Part shown: positions 52,668-63,372 of the stretch, piece by piece
Numbering within the stretch: the first letter of the stretch is position 1
Layout: every line of letters begins with the position of its first letter
NCBI RefSeq assembly: GCF_000725885.1
Contig: NZ_JODR01000012.1
Coordinates: 62,001-126,000, forward strand
Direction of reading: 5' to 3'
DNA length: 64,000 nt
Source of the DNA: Streptomyces albus subsp. albus
GTDB lineage: Bacteria > Actinomycetota > Actinomycetes > Streptomycetales > Streptomycetaceae
Notes under the pieces: model-generated
The model's database searches: none
The model's input: the letters and a program-made list of their open reading frames with translations, nothing else
Told to the model about the DNA's origin: nothing
Translations under genes and position numbers: made by a program

Positions 52668-54203
52668 TTGAGCAGCGTGAGCGGCACAGCCAACCCGCTC
52701 CGTGACGCTCAGGACCGGCGGCTCCCGCGTATCGCGGGGCCGTCGGGCCTGGTCATCTTCGGCGTCACGGGCGATTTGTCACGGAAAAAGCTGATGCCCG
52801 CGGTGTACGACCTCGCCAACCGCGGTCTTCTCCCCCCGGGCTTCTCCCTGGTCGGCTTCGCCCGCCGGGCCTGGGAGAACGAGGACTTCGCCCAGGTCGT
52901 GCACGACGCGGTCAAGGAGCACGCGCGGACCCCGTTCCGCGAGGAGGTCTGGCAGCAGCTCGCCCAGGGCATGCGCTTCGTCCCCGGCGAGTTCCACGAC
53001 GACGAGGCGTTCGAGACGCTGCGGAGCACCATCGAGGAGCTGGACAAGTCCCGCGGCACGGGCGGCAACTTCGCCTTCTACCTCTCCGTACCGCCCAAGT
53101 TCTTCCCCACCGTCGTCTCCCAGCTCAAGAAGCACGGTCTGTCGGACGCGGCCCCCGGCTCGTGGCGCCGCGCCGTCATCGAGAAGCCCTTCGGGCACGA
53201 CCTGAAGTCGGCACAGGAGCTGAACGCCGTCATCCACGAGGTCTTCCGGGCCAGCGAGGTCTTCCGGATCGACCACTACCTGGGCAAGGAGACGGTCCAG
53301 AACATCCTGGCCATCCGGTTCGCCAACACGATGTTCGAACCGCTGTGGAACCGCAGCTACGTCGACCACGTGCAGATCACCATGGCCGAGGACATCGGCA
53401 TCGGCGGACGGGCCGGCTACTACGACGGCATCGGCTCCGCCCGTGACGTCATCCAGAACCACCTCCTCCAGCTCCTGGCCCTCACCGCGATGGAGGAACC
53501 CACCTCCTTCGACGCCAAGGCCCTGGTGACCGAGAAGCTCAAGGTCCTCAACGCCGTACGGCTGCCGAAGGACCTGGGCAAGTACACGGTGCGCGGCCAG
53601 TACGCGGCCGGCTGGCAGGGCGGCGAGAAGGTGCCCGGCTACCTCGACGAGGAGGGCATCGACCCCAACTCGAAGACCGACACCTACGCGGCGATCAAGC
53701 TGGAGATCGACAACCGGCGCTGGGCCGGTGTCCCCTTCTATCTGCGCACCGGCAAGCGCCTGGGCCGCCGCGTCACCGAGATCGCGGTCGTCTTCCAGCG
53801 CGCTCCCCACTCCCCCTTCGACGCCACCGACACCCAGGAGCTGGGGCAGAACGCGCTGGTCATCCGCGTCCAGCCGGACGAGGGCGTCACCATCAGGTTC
53901 GGCTCGAAGGTCCCCGGCACCCAGATGGAGATCCGGGACGTGACGATGGACTTCGCCTACGGCGAGTCCTTCACCGAGTCCAGCCCGGAGGCGTACGAGC
54001 GCCTCATCCTCGACGTCCTGCTGGGTGACGCGAACCTCTTCCCCCGCCACCAGGAGGTCGAACGCTCCTGGGAGATCCTCGACCCGGTCGAGGAGTACTG
54101 GGAGAACCACGGCAAGCCCGAGCAGTATCCCGCCGGCACCTGGGGACCCCAGGCGGCCGACGAGATGCTCGCACGCGACGGACGGATTTGGCGGCGGCCA
54201 TGA
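52668..54203 (+). CDS. zwf: Glucose-6-phosphate dehydrogenase
   Basis: First step of the oxidative pentose phosphate pathway, reducing NADP+. 511 residues. Rossmann motif GVTGDLSRKK at 32-41; catalytic RIDHYLGKETVQN; substrate-binding KPFGHD upstream. Start: GTG at 52659 overlaps the tal stop but sits 1 nt from AAGGAGG; the TTG at 52668 (MSSVSGTANPL) has a 10-nt spacing and matches remembered Streptomyces starts, so I chose it. The stop overlaps opcA (ATGA). Confidence 0.95.
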   Translation: MSSVSGTANPLRDAQDRRLPRIAGPSGLVIFGVTGDLSRKKLMPAVYDLANRGLLPPGFSLVGFARRAWENEDFAQVVHDAVKEHARTPFREEVWQQLAQGMRFVPGEFHDDEAFETLRSTIEELDKSRGTGGNFAFYLSVPPKFFPTVVSQLKKHGLSDAAPGSWRRAVIEKPFGHDLKSAQELNAVIHEVFRASEVFRIDHYLGKETVQNILAIRFANTMFEPLWNRSYVDHVQITMAEDIGIGGRAGYYDGIGSARDVIQNHLLQLLALTAMEEPTSFDAKALVTEKLKVLNAVRLPKDLGKYTVRGQYAAGWQGGEKVPGYLDEEGIDPNSKTDTYAAIKLEIDNRRWAGVPFYLRTGKRLGRRVTEIAVVFQRAPHSPFDATDTQELGQNALVIRVQPDEGVTIRFGSKVPGTQMEIRDVTMDFAYGESFTESSPEAYERLILDVLLGDANLFPRHQEVERSWEILDPVEEYWENHGKPEQYPAGTWGPQAADEMLARDGRIWRRP

Positions 54204-55354
54204 ACATCGACCTGACGGACACCACGTCCAGCCGCATCAACGCCGAACTGGTCAAGGCCCGCCGGTCACTCGGCTCGCCTGCCATGGGCATGGTGCTGAC
54301 GCTGGTCATCGTCACCGACGAAGGCAATCACTACGACGCCCTCAAGGCCGCCAGCGGAGCCTCCAAGGAACACCCCTCCAGGATCCTCGTCGTCGTCCGG
54401 CGCCCCGGCCGCTCCCCCCGCGACCGGGCACAGCACCGGCTCGACGCGGAGGTCCGCGTCGGCTCCGGCGTGGGCGAGGCCGGCTCCGGCGAGACGGTCA
54501 TCCTGCGGCTGCACGGCGAACTCGCCCTGCACTCCCACAGCGTCGTCCTGCCGCTGCTGCTGCCGGACGCCCCCGTGGTGGTGTGGTGGCCCGAGGACGC
54601 GCCGGAGAACCCGGCCGAGGACGCCCTGGGCAAGCTGGCGCAGCGGCGCATCACCGACGCGGCGGCCACCGAGGACCCGGTCGGTGCGCTGAGCCTGCGG
54701 GCCTCCACCTACGCGCCCGGCGACACCGACCTGTCCTGGACCCGGATCACCCCCTGGCGCAGCATGCTGGCCGCCTCGCTGGACCAGAAGCAGACGGCGA
54801 TCACCTCCGCGGTGGTCGAGGGCGAGGAGTACAACCCCTCCAGCGAACTGCTCTCCCTCTGGCTCGCCGAACGGCTGCGGGTCCCGGTGGAGCGCCGGAT
54901 CTCCGACGGTCCGGGCATCACCGCCGTCCGGCTGGAGACCGCCGACGGCCAGATCTGCCTGGACCGCGCGGACGGCGCCCTCGCCGAGCTGGCCGTCCCG
55001 GGCCAGCCCGACCGCCACGTCGCCCTCCAGCGGCGTACCACCGCCGAACTGCTGGCGGAGGAGCTGCGCCGGCTGGACCCGGACGAGGCGTACGCCGAGG
55101 CGGTGCGGTTCGGCGTCAACAAGATCTCCGGCCCGGACCCGGCACACCCGACACCGGCGGCCCCGGCTCCGGCTCCCGCAGAGGCGTCGGGCATCCCGGA
55201 CGGCGGGCAGGAGGCCGGCGGGCAGACCGGCACGGACGCCGGACCAGCGGCCGGCGAGGACACCGGGGCGGACGGCGGCAAGGACGCCGGCGCGAAGCCG
55301 GGAGCGGCCAAGAAGACCGCCAAGGCCCGCTCGTCGAAGAAGGCGGCCAAGTGA
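54200..55354 (+). CDS. opcA: Glucose-6-phosphate dehydrogenase assembly protein OpcA
   Basis: Allosteric partner of Zwf in actinobacteria and cyanobacteria. 384 residues. The N-terminal and central parts match OpcA (LVIVTDEGNHYDALKAASGASKEHPSRI, LPLLLPDAPVVVWWPEDAP, ASTYAPGDTDLSWTRITPWR). The last 80 residues are an Ala/Gly/Asp-rich linker ending in a Lys-rich tail AKKTAKARSSKKAAK, longer than I would expect. ATGA overlap with zwf and GTGA overlap with pgl. Confidence 0.95.
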   Translation: MNIDLTDTTSSRINAELVKARRSLGSPAMGMVLTLVIVTDEGNHYDALKAASGASKEHPSRILVVVRRPGRSPRDRAQHRLDAEVRVGSGVGEAGSGETVILRLHGELALHSHSVVLPLLLPDAPVVVWWPEDAPENPAEDALGKLAQRRITDAAATEDPVGALSLRASTYAPGDTDLSWTRITPWRSMLAASLDQKQTAITSAVVEGEEYNPSSELLSLWLAERLRVPVERRISDGPGITAVRLETADGQICLDRADGALAELAVPGQPDRHVALQRRTTAELLAEELRRLDPDEAYAEAVRFGVNKISGPDPAHPTPAAPAPAPAEASGIPDGGQEAGGQTGTDAGPAAGEDTGADGGKDAGAKPGAAKKTAKARSSKKAAK

Positions 55355-56121
55355 GCACGGCGGCCCGCGAGGTGCTGGTCCACCCGGACAAGGACGCGCT
55401 CGCCCGGCAGACGGCGGCCAGGCTCGTCTCCCGGATCACCGAGGCGCAGGCCGCACGCGGCACCGCCTCGGTCGTACTGACCGGTGGCCGCAACGGCAAC
55501 GCGCTGCTGGCCGCGCTGGCCTCCTCCGCCGAGCGGGACCGGATCGACTGGTCGCGGCTGGAGCTGTGGTGGGGCGACGAGCGGTTCCTCCCCGACGGGG
55601 ACCCGGAGCGCAACCACACCCAGGCCCGCGAGGCCCTGCTGGACGCCGTTCCGCTGGAGCCCGCGCACATCCATGTGATGCCGCCCTCCGACGGCCGGTA
55701 CGCCGGTGACGCGGAAGCCGCGGCGGAGGCGTACGCCACGGAACTGGCCGCCGCGGCCGGGCCCGGCGCCCCCGCGAAGGTGCCGGCCTTCGACGTGCTG
55801 CTGCTCGGCGTGGGGCCCGACACCCATGTGGCCTCGCTCTTCCCCGAGCACCCGGCGCTGCGGGAGACGGAGCGGACGGTGGTGGGGGTGCACGGCGCCC
55901 CCAAGCCGCCGCCGACCCGGCTGTCGCTGACGCTGCCCGCCATCCGGGCGGCGCAGGAGGTGTGGCTGCTGGCCGCCGGTGACGACAAGGCCGAGGCCGT
56001 CGCCATGGCCCTCTCGGGGCCGGGCGAGCTCCAGGCACCGGCCGCCGCCGTGTACGGGCGCTCCCGCACACTGTGGCTCCTCGACGCGGCGGCGGCCTCC
56101 CGGCTGCCGGAGCAGGAGTAG
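55351..56121 (+). CDS. pgl: 6-phosphogluconolactonase
   Basis: Hydrolyses 6-phosphogluconolactone. 256 residues, NagB-like fold. Motifs VVLTGGRNGNALLAAL, LELWWGDERFLPDGDPERN, and LLGVGPDTHVASLFPEHP with the active-site region GPDTHVASL (Asp-Gly-His is more common; here it is Asp-Thr-His). GTG start at 55351 overlaps the opcA stop. Last gene of the operon. Confidence 0.95.
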   Translation: MSTAAREVLVHPDKDALARQTAARLVSRITEAQAARGTASVVLTGGRNGNALLAALASSAERDRIDWSRLELWWGDERFLPDGDPERNHTQAREALLDAVPLEPAHIHVMPPSDGRYAGDAEAAAEAYATELAAAAGPGAPAKVPAFDVLLLGVGPDTHVASLFPEHPALRETERTVVGVHGAPKPPPTRLSLTLPAIRAAQEVWLLAAGDDKAEAVAMALSGPGELQAPAAAVYGRSRTLWLLDAAAASRLPEQE

Positions 56122-56165
56122 CCCGCCGGCCGACCGCCCGTGAGGGCGTGACGGGCCCAAAAGGG

Positions 56166-56209
56166 CATGAGGAAGGGGCAGGGTCCGCGGACCCTGCCCC
56201 TTCCTCATG
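56166..56209. terminator. 44-bp perfect palindrome between pgl and pgi
   Basis: Two 22-bp arms (CATGAGGAAGGGGCAGGGTCCG and its complement) meet with no spacer. It lies 44 bp after the pgl stop and 50 bp before the pgi stop, so it would end transcription in both directions. Confidence 0.9.
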
Positions 56210-56258
56210 GCGTGGGGTGGCAGCCCGCCCCACGGTCACGCGGACGCGCCCGGCGCCG

Positions 56259-57914
56259 TCACGCCGTACGGCCCCGCAGCGAGCGGTAGCGCCCGACCAG
56301 CGCAGCCGTCGAGGCGTCGAGACCCGCCACCTCGGCACCCTCCGTGAGCGCCGGCTCCAGCCGCTTGGCCAGGATCTTGCCCAGCTCTACACCCCACTGG
56401 TCGAAGGAGTCGATGTCCCAGACGGCGCCCTGGACGAACACCTTGTGCTCGTAGAGGGCGACGAGCTGGCCGAGGACCGACGGGGTGAGGGAAGAGGCCA
56501 GGATGGTGGTGGTGGGGCGGTTGCCGGGGAAGGTGCGGTGCGGCACCTGGGCCTCGGGCACACCCTCGGCGCGGACCTCCTCGGCGGTCTTCCCGAAGGC
56601 GAGGGCCTGCCCCTGGGCGAACAGATTGGCCATCAGCAGGTCGTGCTGGTCGCGCAGTTCGCCGAGTTCCGCGAGGGGCTCGGCGAAGCCGATCAGATCG
56701 GCGGGGATCATCTTGGTGCCCTGGTGCAGCAGCTGGTAGTAGGCGTGCTGCCCGTTGGTGCCGGGAGTGCCCCAGACCACCGGTCCCGTCTGCCAGCCGA
56801 CGGCCTGGCCACCGCGGGTGGTGGACTTGCCGTTGGACTCCATGTCGAGCTGCTGGAGGTAGGCGGTGAACTGGGACAGGTAGTGGCTGTAGGGCAGCAC
56901 GGCGTGCGACTGCGCGTCGTGGAAGTTGCCGTACCAGATGCCCAGCATCCCCAGCAGCAGCGGCGCGTTCGACTCGAACGGCGCGGTGCGGAAGTGCTCG
57001 TCCATGAGGTGGAAGCCCGCGAGCATGTCGCCGAAGCACTCGGGGCCGATGGCCACCATGAGGGACAGTCCGATGGCCGAGTCGTACGAGTAGCGCCCGC
57101 CGACCCAGTCCCAGAACTCGAACATGTTGTCGGTGTTGATGCCGAACTCGGCGACCTTCTCCGCGTTGGTGGAGACGGCGACGAAGTGCTTGGCCACCGC
57201 GGAGGTGTCCCCGTCGAAGGCGCCCAGCAGCCAGGCGCGGGCGGCCTTGGCGTTGGTGATCGTCTCGATCGTGGTGAAGGTCTTGGAGGCGACGATGAAC
57301 AGGGTCTCGGCCGGGTCGAGGTCGCGCACCGACTCGTGCAGATCGGAGCCGTCCACGTTGGAGACGAAGCGGAAGACCATGTCGCGGCGGGCGTAGGTGC
57401 GCAGCGCCTCGTAGGCCATCTTGGGGCCCAGGTCCGAGCCGCCGATCCCGATGTTGACGACGTTCTTGATGCGCTTGCCGGTGTGACCGACCCAGTGCCC
57501 CTCGCGCACCTTGGTGGCGAACGTACCCATGCGGATGAGGACTTGGTGCACCTTGGGCATCACGTTCTCGCCGTCCACCCGCACGGTGGCCGACTCGGGG
57601 GTGCGCAGCGCCGTGTGGAGGACGGCCCGGTCCTCGGTGACGTTGATCTTCTCGCCGTCGAACATCGCGTCCCGCAGCCGGGCCACCCCGGCCGCCTCCG
57701 CGAGCTGCCGCAGCAGACGCAGCGTCTCGTCGGTGACGAGGTTCTTGGAGTAGTCGATGCTCAGGTCACCGACCTGCAGGGTGTAGCGCTCGGCACGCTC
57801 GGGGTCGTCGGCGAACAGCCGCCGCAGATGGGTCCGGCCGAATTCCTCGCGGTGCTCGGCGAGCGCCTGCCATTCGGGCATCTGGTCGAGCCGGGTGCGG
57901 CCTTCAGCGTTCAT
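56259..57914 (-). CDS. pgi: Glucose-6-phosphate isomerase
   Basis: Interconverts glucose-6-P and fructose-6-P. 551 residues. Signatures [20 protein letters not shown], catalytic Glu in [22 protein letters not shown], and [16 protein letters not shown] near the end. ATG at 57914. Convergent with pgl, linking the pentose phosphate genes to glycolysis. Confidence 0.97.
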   Translation of the reverse strand: MNAEGRTRLDQMPEWQALAEHREEFGRTHLRRLFADDPERAERYTLQVGDLSIDYSKNLVTDETLRLLRQLAEAAGVARLRDAMFDGEKINVTEDRAVLHTALRTPESATVRVDGENVMPKVHQVLIRMGTFATKVREGHWVGHTGKRIKNVVNIGIGGSDLGPKMAYEALRTYARRDMVFRFVSNVDGSDLHESVRDLDPAETLFIVASKTFTTIETITNAKAARAWLLGAFDGDTSAVAKHFVAVSTNAEKVAEFGINTDNMFEFWDWVGGRYSYDSAIGLSLMVAIGPECFGDMLAGFHLMDEHFRTAPFESNAPLLLGMLGIWYGNFHDAQSHAVLPYSHYLSQFTAYLQQLDMESNGKSTTRGGQAVGWQTGPVVWGTPGTNGQHAYYQLLHQGTKMIPADLIGFAEPLAELGELRDQHDLLMANLFAQGQALAFGKTAEEVRAEGVPEAQVPHRTFPGNRPTTTILASSLTPSVLGQLVALYEHKVFVQGAVWDIDSFDQWGVELGKILAKRLEPALTEGAEVAGLDASTAALVGRYRSLRGRTA

Positions 57915-58060
57915 CAGCGAAATCAGCCCATTCCTCTCGTATTGATCCCCGCCGTCTCCAACCTAGACGATGGACACCCCGGCCGCGCAGCGCAGGGGCG
58001 CCACCCGGCCGAGCCGTCCGTCGTTCGGTGCCCCGGGGCGGCGGTGGTACGAGAGGGGGA

Positions 58061-58396
58061 TCAGATCTCGCCGCGCAGTTTGGCGAGCGCCTCGGCGAGG
58101 ATGGCCTCGCCGTCGGCGTCGCTACGCCTCTCGCGTACGTAGGCCAGATGCGTCTTGTACGGTTCCATCCGCGGCGGGTCCGGCGGGTTGTCCCGGTCCT
58201 TGCCCGCCGGGAAGCCGCAGCGCGGACAGTCCCAGGTGTCGGGGATCTGCGCGTCGCTGGCGAAGCTCGGCTGGGTCTCGTGCCCGTTGGAGCACCAGAA
58301 GGAGATGCGGAGGCGGGGCGCGGACTCGCCTCGCTCGGCCTCGCCCATCGGCCCCGCTCCGACCCGGCTGCCCCGGATCGCGTTGCCACTTGCCAC
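58061..58396 (-). CDS. rbpA: RbpA-family RNA polymerase-binding protein
   Basis: 111 residues. Zn-binding core Cys35/His39 and Cys57/Cys60 (FWCSNGHE, WDCPRCG), basic linker with AIRGSRVG at 6-13, and C-terminal sigma-interacting helices (THLAYVRERRSDADGEAILAEALAKL). RbpA binds RNA polymerase and principal sigma factors. Streptomyces carries more than one such gene, and this copy beside secG may be the paralogue rather than the classical RbpA. GTG at 58396 with GGGAG about 10 nt upstream. Confidence 0.88.
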   Translation of the reverse strand: MASGNAIRGSRVGAGPMGEAERGESAPRLRISFWCSNGHETQPSFASDAQIPDTWDCPRCGFPAGKDRDNPPDPPRMEPYKTHLAYVRERRSDADGEAILAEALAKLRGEI

Positions 58397-58602
58397 GGTC
58401 GTAACTCCCTGCCTCACGGTGCTACGGAGCATCGGCACATGCGCGCTCCGCTGCGGGCGCCCTAGTGTACGTAGGGCCCAACGCGCGCCCGGTGACCGGA
58501 GTTACTGCGTCGGTACCGGACGCGAGCCCTCATGATAGGCAGGCGACACGACGCCCTGTCAGCTCTCGTGCAGGCGTCGGGCGGACGAATGTGCGGCTGT
58601 GG

Positions 58603-58618
58603 TCCGTCAGTTGACGGA
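58603..58618 (-). terminator. Small hairpin after secG
   Basis: TCCGTCA-GT-TGACGGA, 7-bp arms, 13 bp after the secG stop. A short and possibly weak terminator. Confidence 0.45.
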
Positions 58619-58630
58619 AGGGGGCGGCGC

Positions 58631-58867
58631 TCAGTCGCCGAACTTCATCAGCAGACCGAGCACGACGATGCAGGCGAACCACACGATGCCCACGACGACC
58701 GTGATCCGGTCGAGGTTGCGCTCGGCGACCGAGGAGCCGCCGACGGAGGACTGCATGCCGCCGCCGAACATGTCGGAGAGGCCGCCACCCTTGCCCTTGT
58801 GCATCAGCACCAGCAGCATCAGCAGTGCGCTGAAGACGATGAGGGCGATAGAGAACCCCATGACCAC
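58631..58867 (-). CDS. secG: Preprotein translocase subunit SecG
   Basis: 78 residues, two transmembrane helices around the conserved loop HKGKGGGLSDMFGGGM; the middle SVGGSSVAERNLDRIT precedes helix two. Auxiliary SecYEG subunit. GTG start at 58867 (MVMGFSIALIVFS); an ATG at 58861 is a minor alternative. Lies downstream of tpiA but behind a strong terminator. Confidence 0.96.
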   Translation of the reverse strand: MVMGFSIALIVFSALLMLLVLMHKGKGGGLSDMFGGGMQSSVGGSSVAERNLDRITVVVGIVWFACIVVLGLLMKFGD

Positions 58868-58939
58868 GGCTGGACCAACTCTCTCGGATCGTGGCTGGAC
58901 ACTTACGGTTTGCCAGTGACACGCACGGTCACCGAATGT

Positions 58940-58972
58940 TTACGGGGCCGGGGGCGCGCCCCGGCCCCGTAA
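58940..58972 (-). terminator. Terminator after tpiA
   Basis: Perfect 14-bp stem TTACGGGGCCGGGG-type arms (58940-58953 and 59959 counterpart at 58959-58972) with a 5-nt loop, between tpiA and secG. Confidence 0.85.
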
Positions 58973-59012
58973 GCCTACGACGCGGGACAGGCCCTCGTCA
59001 CACGTCGTCGGC

Positions 59013-59789
59013 TCACTGGTCGCGGAAGCGGACGATCTTGACGAACTCCTCCGCGTCGAGCGAGGCCCCGCCGACCAGGGCGCCGTCGATGTCCGGCTGC
59101 GCCATGATCTTGGCGACGTTGCCGGCCTTGACGGAGCCGCCGTACTGGATGCGGACGGACTGGGCCGTCTCCTCGTCGTACAGCTCGCCGATCCGCTGCC
59201 GGATCGCGCCGCAGACCTCCTGCGCGTCCTCCTCGCCGCAGACCTTGCCGGTGCCGATGGCCCAGACCGGCTCGTAGGCGATGACCAGCCCGGCGACGGA
59301 CTCGGCCGGCACGTCCGCCAGACCGCCGTCCACCTGGGCGAGGGTGTGGCTCACGTGGTTGCCGGCCTCGCGGACGGACAGCTCCTCGCCGACGCACACG
59401 ATCGGGGTCAGCCCGTGCTTGAGGGCCGCCTTCACCTTGGCGTTGACGACGGCCTCGTCCTCGCCGTGGTACTGGCGGCGCTCGGAGTGACCGATGGTGA
59501 CGTAGGTGCAGCTGAGCTTCGCCAGCATCGCACCGGAGATCTCCCCGGTGTAGGCGCCGGAGTCGTGCGCGGACACGTCCTGGGCGCCGTACTTGATCCG
59601 CAGCTTGTCGCCGTCGATCAGCGTCTGCACGGAACGCAGATCGGTGAACGGCGGCAGGACCGCGACCTCCACGGCCTCGTAGTCCTTGTCCGTGAGCGCG
59701 AAGGCGAGCTTCTGGACGTGTGCGATGGCCTCGAGATGGTTGAGGTTCATCTTCCAGTTGCCCGCCATCAGCGGGGTACGGGTAGCCAT
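59013..59789 (-). CDS. tpiA: Triosephosphate isomerase
   Basis: 258 residues, TIM barrel. Catalytic Asn11 and Lys13 (AGNWKMN), His101 (TIGHSERR), Glu173 ([11 protein letters not shown]), and the phosphate loop [12 protein letters not shown] at 59789, 7 nt after the pgk stop; the ribosome site GGAGG lies within the end of pgk. Glycolytic operon pgk-tpiA. Confidence 0.97.
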   Translation of the reverse strand: MATRTPLMAGNWKMNLNHLEAIAHVQKLAFALTDKDYEAVEVAVLPPFTDLRSVQTLIDGDKLRIKYGAQDVSAHDSGAYTGEISGAMLAKLSCTYVTIGHSERRQYHGEDEAVVNAKVKAALKHGLTPIVCVGEELSVREAGNHVSHTLAQVDGGLADVPAESVAGLVIAYEPVWAIGTGKVCGEEDAQEVCGAIRQRIGELYDEETAQSVRIQYGGSVKAGNVAKIMAQPDIDGALVGGASLDAEEFVKIVRFRDQ

Positions 59790-59796
59790 GTGGGGC

Positions 59797-61008
59797 TCAG
59801 TCCTCCAGTGCGGCCAGGCCAGGCAGCGTCTTGCCCTCGAGGTATTCGAGGCTGGCGCCGCCGCCGGTCGAGATGTGTCCGAACGCGTTCTCGTCGAAGC
59901 CGAGCTGCCGGACCGCCGCCGCGCTGTCACCGCCGCCGACGACGGTGAAGGCCGGGCTGTCGAGCAGGCCCTGGGCGACGGCCTTGGTCCCCTCGGCGAA
60001 GTCCGGGTGCTCGAAGACACCCATCGGACCGTTCCAGAAGACCGTGGCGGCGTCGGCGAGCTTCGCGGCGTAGAGCTTACGGCTCTCGGGCCCGATGTCC
60101 AGGCCCTCCAGATCGGCCGGGATCGCGTCCGCGGCCACCACCGTCGGGTTCGCCGGCGCCTTGGTCTTCAGGTCGGGGAAGTCCGCCGCGGCGACCACGT
60201 CGATCGGCAGCACGAACTCGACACCGAGCTGCTCGGCGCGCTCCATGTAGCCCTTGACGGCCGGGATCTGGTCCTCCTGGAGGAGCGACTTGCCCACCTC
60301 GTGGCCCTGGGCCGCGAGGAAGGTGTAGGCCATGCCGCCGCCGATCAGCAGCCGGTCGGCCTTGCCCAGCAGATGGTCGATGACACCCAGCTTGTCCGAC
60401 ACCTTGGCGCCGCCGAGCACGACGGCGTAGGGCCGCTTGACGTCCTCGGTGAGCTTCTTGAGGACGCCGACCTCGGTGGCGATCAGATAGCCGGCGGCGT
60501 GCGGCAGCCGGGCCGGCAGGTCGTAGACCGAGGCGTGCTTGCGGTGCACCGCGCCGAAGCCGTCGCCCACGTAGGCGTCGGCGAGGGCGGCGAGCTGGTC
60601 GGCGAAGGCGCCGCGCTCGCCGTCGTCCTTGCTGGTCTCACCGGCGTTGAAGCGGAGGTTCTCCAGCAGCGTGACCTCGCCGTCGGCGAGCCCGCCGACG
60701 GTGGCCTTCGCGCTGTCCCCCACCGTGTCGGCCGCGAACGCGACCTGGGTGCCGAGGAGTTCACCGAGCCGCCTGGCGACCGGTGCGAGCGAGAACTGCG
60801 GGTCCGGGGCACCCTTGGGGCGGCCCAGGTGGGAGGCCACGACCACGCGCGCGCCGGCGCCGGCGAGCTTCTCGATCGTGGGGACGGCGGCGCGGATGCG
60901 GCCGTCGTCGGTGATGGTGTCGCCGTCGAGCGGGACGTTGAGGTCCGCGCGGACGAAGACCCGCTTGCCAAAGACGCCCTCGGTGACGAGTTCGTCGATC
61001 GTCTTCAT
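59797..61008 (-). CDS. pgk: Phosphoglycerate kinase
   Basis: 403 residues. Substrate region [22 protein letters not shown], then nucleotide-binding [14 protein letters not shown] and the C-terminal GGGDSAAAV hinge motif. ATG at 61008 with AGGAG 7 nt upstream. Transcribed with tpiA; a hairpin separates it from gap. Confidence 0.97.
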   Translation of the reverse strand: MKTIDELVTEGVFGKRVFVRADLNVPLDGDTITDDGRIRAAVPTIEKLAGAGARVVVASHLGRPKGAPDPQFSLAPVARRLGELLGTQVAFAADTVGDSAKATVGGLADGEVTLLENLRFNAGETSKDDGERGAFADQLAALADAYVGDGFGAVHRKHASVYDLPARLPHAAGYLIATEVGVLKKLTEDVKRPYAVVLGGAKVSDKLGVIDHLLGKADRLLIGGGMAYTFLAAQGHEVGKSLLQEDQIPAVKGYMERAEQLGVEFVLPIDVVAAADFPDLKTKAPANPTVVAADAIPADLEGLDIGPESRKLYAAKLADAATVFWNGPMGVFEHPDFAEGTKAVAQGLLDSPAFTVVGGGDSAAAVRQLGFDENAFGHISTGGGASLEYLEGKTLPGLAALED

Positions 61009-61073
61009 GGATGGCTCCTGTGAAGGGGTCCGGGGGCGTGTCCCGCCCGGACACCCGGATGGACAGTGCACGG

Positions 61074-61106
61074 GACAGGGCCCGTGCGGGGTGCACGGGC
61101 CCTGTC
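61074..61106 (-). terminator. Hairpin between gap and pgk
   Basis: 14-bp perfect stem GACAGGGCCCGTGC / GCACGGGCCCTGTC with a GGGGT loop, 24 bp after the gap stop. It may end or attenuate gap transcription before pgk-tpiA. Confidence 0.82.
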
Positions 61107-61130
61107 GTCACATCTGCGGGCCGCCCGGTC

Positions 61131-62150
<1,020 letters not shown>

Positions 62151-62284
62151 CTAGGTACGCCGGTAAGGACACCGGCGAGTGCTGTTTGGGATGTCCCCGA
62201 CCGAGTCCGACCCTACCTCTCCATCGAGGTGGGGCCCACATCGGCCGGGCGGGCGTGGCAGCCGCCCGAACTCACCGCTCAGGC

Positions 62285-62410
62285 GAGCGTTTTACTGCTC
62301 GTCGGACGAGTAATTCCGCACTCGCCGACCGAGCATTTCCCCGCTCATCAAATGAGCGTTCCCCTGCTCGTCGGACGAGCATTCCCGCCGCTCATCAGCC
62401 GACCATTTCC
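62285..62410. repeat. 69-bp-spaced direct repeat with small palindromes, whiA 3' end
   Basis: Two copies (62285-62340 and 62354-62410) share GAGCGTT, CTGCTCGTCGGACGAG and a CATTTCC end. CTCGTCGGACGAG is palindromic in each; GCTCAT-CAA-ATGAGC at 62343-62357 lies between. The second copy runs into the last codons of whiA (stop at 62395). It might be a hairpin-rich 3' end or regulatory DNA for gap. Confidence 0.7.
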
Positions 62411-63372
62411 TCGGTCAGATTGGACTCGGTACCCGGAATTCCGAGATCCTGCGCACGCTTGTCCGCCATTGCCAGCAGCCGCCGGATCCGGCCCGCCACC
62501 GCGTCCTTGGTGAGCGGCGGATCGGCGAGTGCCCCCAGCTCCTCCAGCGACGCCTGCTTGTGCTCCATCCGCAGCCGCCCGGCGGCGGCCAGGTGCTCGG
62601 GCACCTCGTCCCCGAGGATCTCCAGGGCGCGCTGCACCCGGGCCCCGGCCGCGACGGCGGCCCGCGCCGAGCGGCGCAGGTTCGCGTCGTCGAAGTTGGC
62701 GAGCCGGTTGGCGGTGGCCCGCACCTCGCGGCGCATCCGCCGCTCCTCCCAGGCCAGCACCGACTCGTGCGCCCCCAGCCGGGTCAGCAGGGCGCCGATG
62801 GCATCCCCGTCCCGGACGACGACGCGGTCCACGCCCCGCACCTCACGCGCCTTGGCGGCGATCTGGAGCCGGCGCGCCGCCCCCACGAGGGCGAGCGCGG
62901 CCTCCGGTCCGGGGCAGGTGACCTCCAGCGAGGAGCTGCGGCCGGGCTCGGTGAGCGAGCCGTGGGCGAGGAAGGCACCCCGCCACGCGGCCTCGGCGTC
63001 GCAGGTGGCCCCCGAGACCACCTGCGGGGGCAGCCCCCGGATGGGACGGCCACGGCCGTCGACCAGGCCCGTCTGCCGGGCGAGCTGGTCACCGCCGGCG
63101 ACCACCCGGACGACGTACCGGCTGTTGCGCCGCAGTCCGCTGGGCGCCATCACCACCAGATCGGAGGAGTGGCCGAAGATCTCCAGGATGTCCTTGCGCA
63201 GCCGCCGGGCGGCGATGCCCGTGTCCAGCTCCGCCTCGATCACGATCCGCCCGCTCACCAGGTGCAGCCCACCCGCGAAGCGCAGGATCGACGAGACCTC
63301 TGACTTCCGGCAGCAGGTGCGGGTGACGGGAAGCCGGGAGATCTCGTCCTTCACCGCAGGCGTCATCGCCAT
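62395..63372 (-). CDS. whiA: Sporulation/cell division regulator WhiA
   Basis: 325 residues. N-terminal LAGLIDADG-like domain (about 10-215: [41 protein letters not shown]) and a C-terminal HTH (about 240-310: [51 protein letters not shown]). It activates genes of sporulation septation together with WhiB in Streptomyces. ATG at 63372; overlaps yvcK by 10 bp, so the conserved yvcK-whiA unit is kept. Confidence 0.96.
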   Translation of the reverse strand: MAMTPAVKDEISRLPVTRTCCRKSEVSSILRFAGGLHLVSGRIVIEAELDTGIAARRLRKDILEIFGHSSDLVVMAPSGLRRNSRYVVRVVAGGDQLARQTGLVDGRGRPIRGLPPQVVSGATCDAEAAWRGAFLAHGSLTEPGRSSSLEVTCPGPEAALALVGAARRLQIAAKAREVRGVDRVVVRDGDAIGALLTRLGAHESVLAWEERRMRREVRATANRLANFDDANLRRSARAAVAAGARVQRALEILGDEVPEHLAAAGRLRMEHKQASLEELGALADPPLTKDAVAGRIRRLLAMADKRAQDLGIPGTESNLTEEMVG

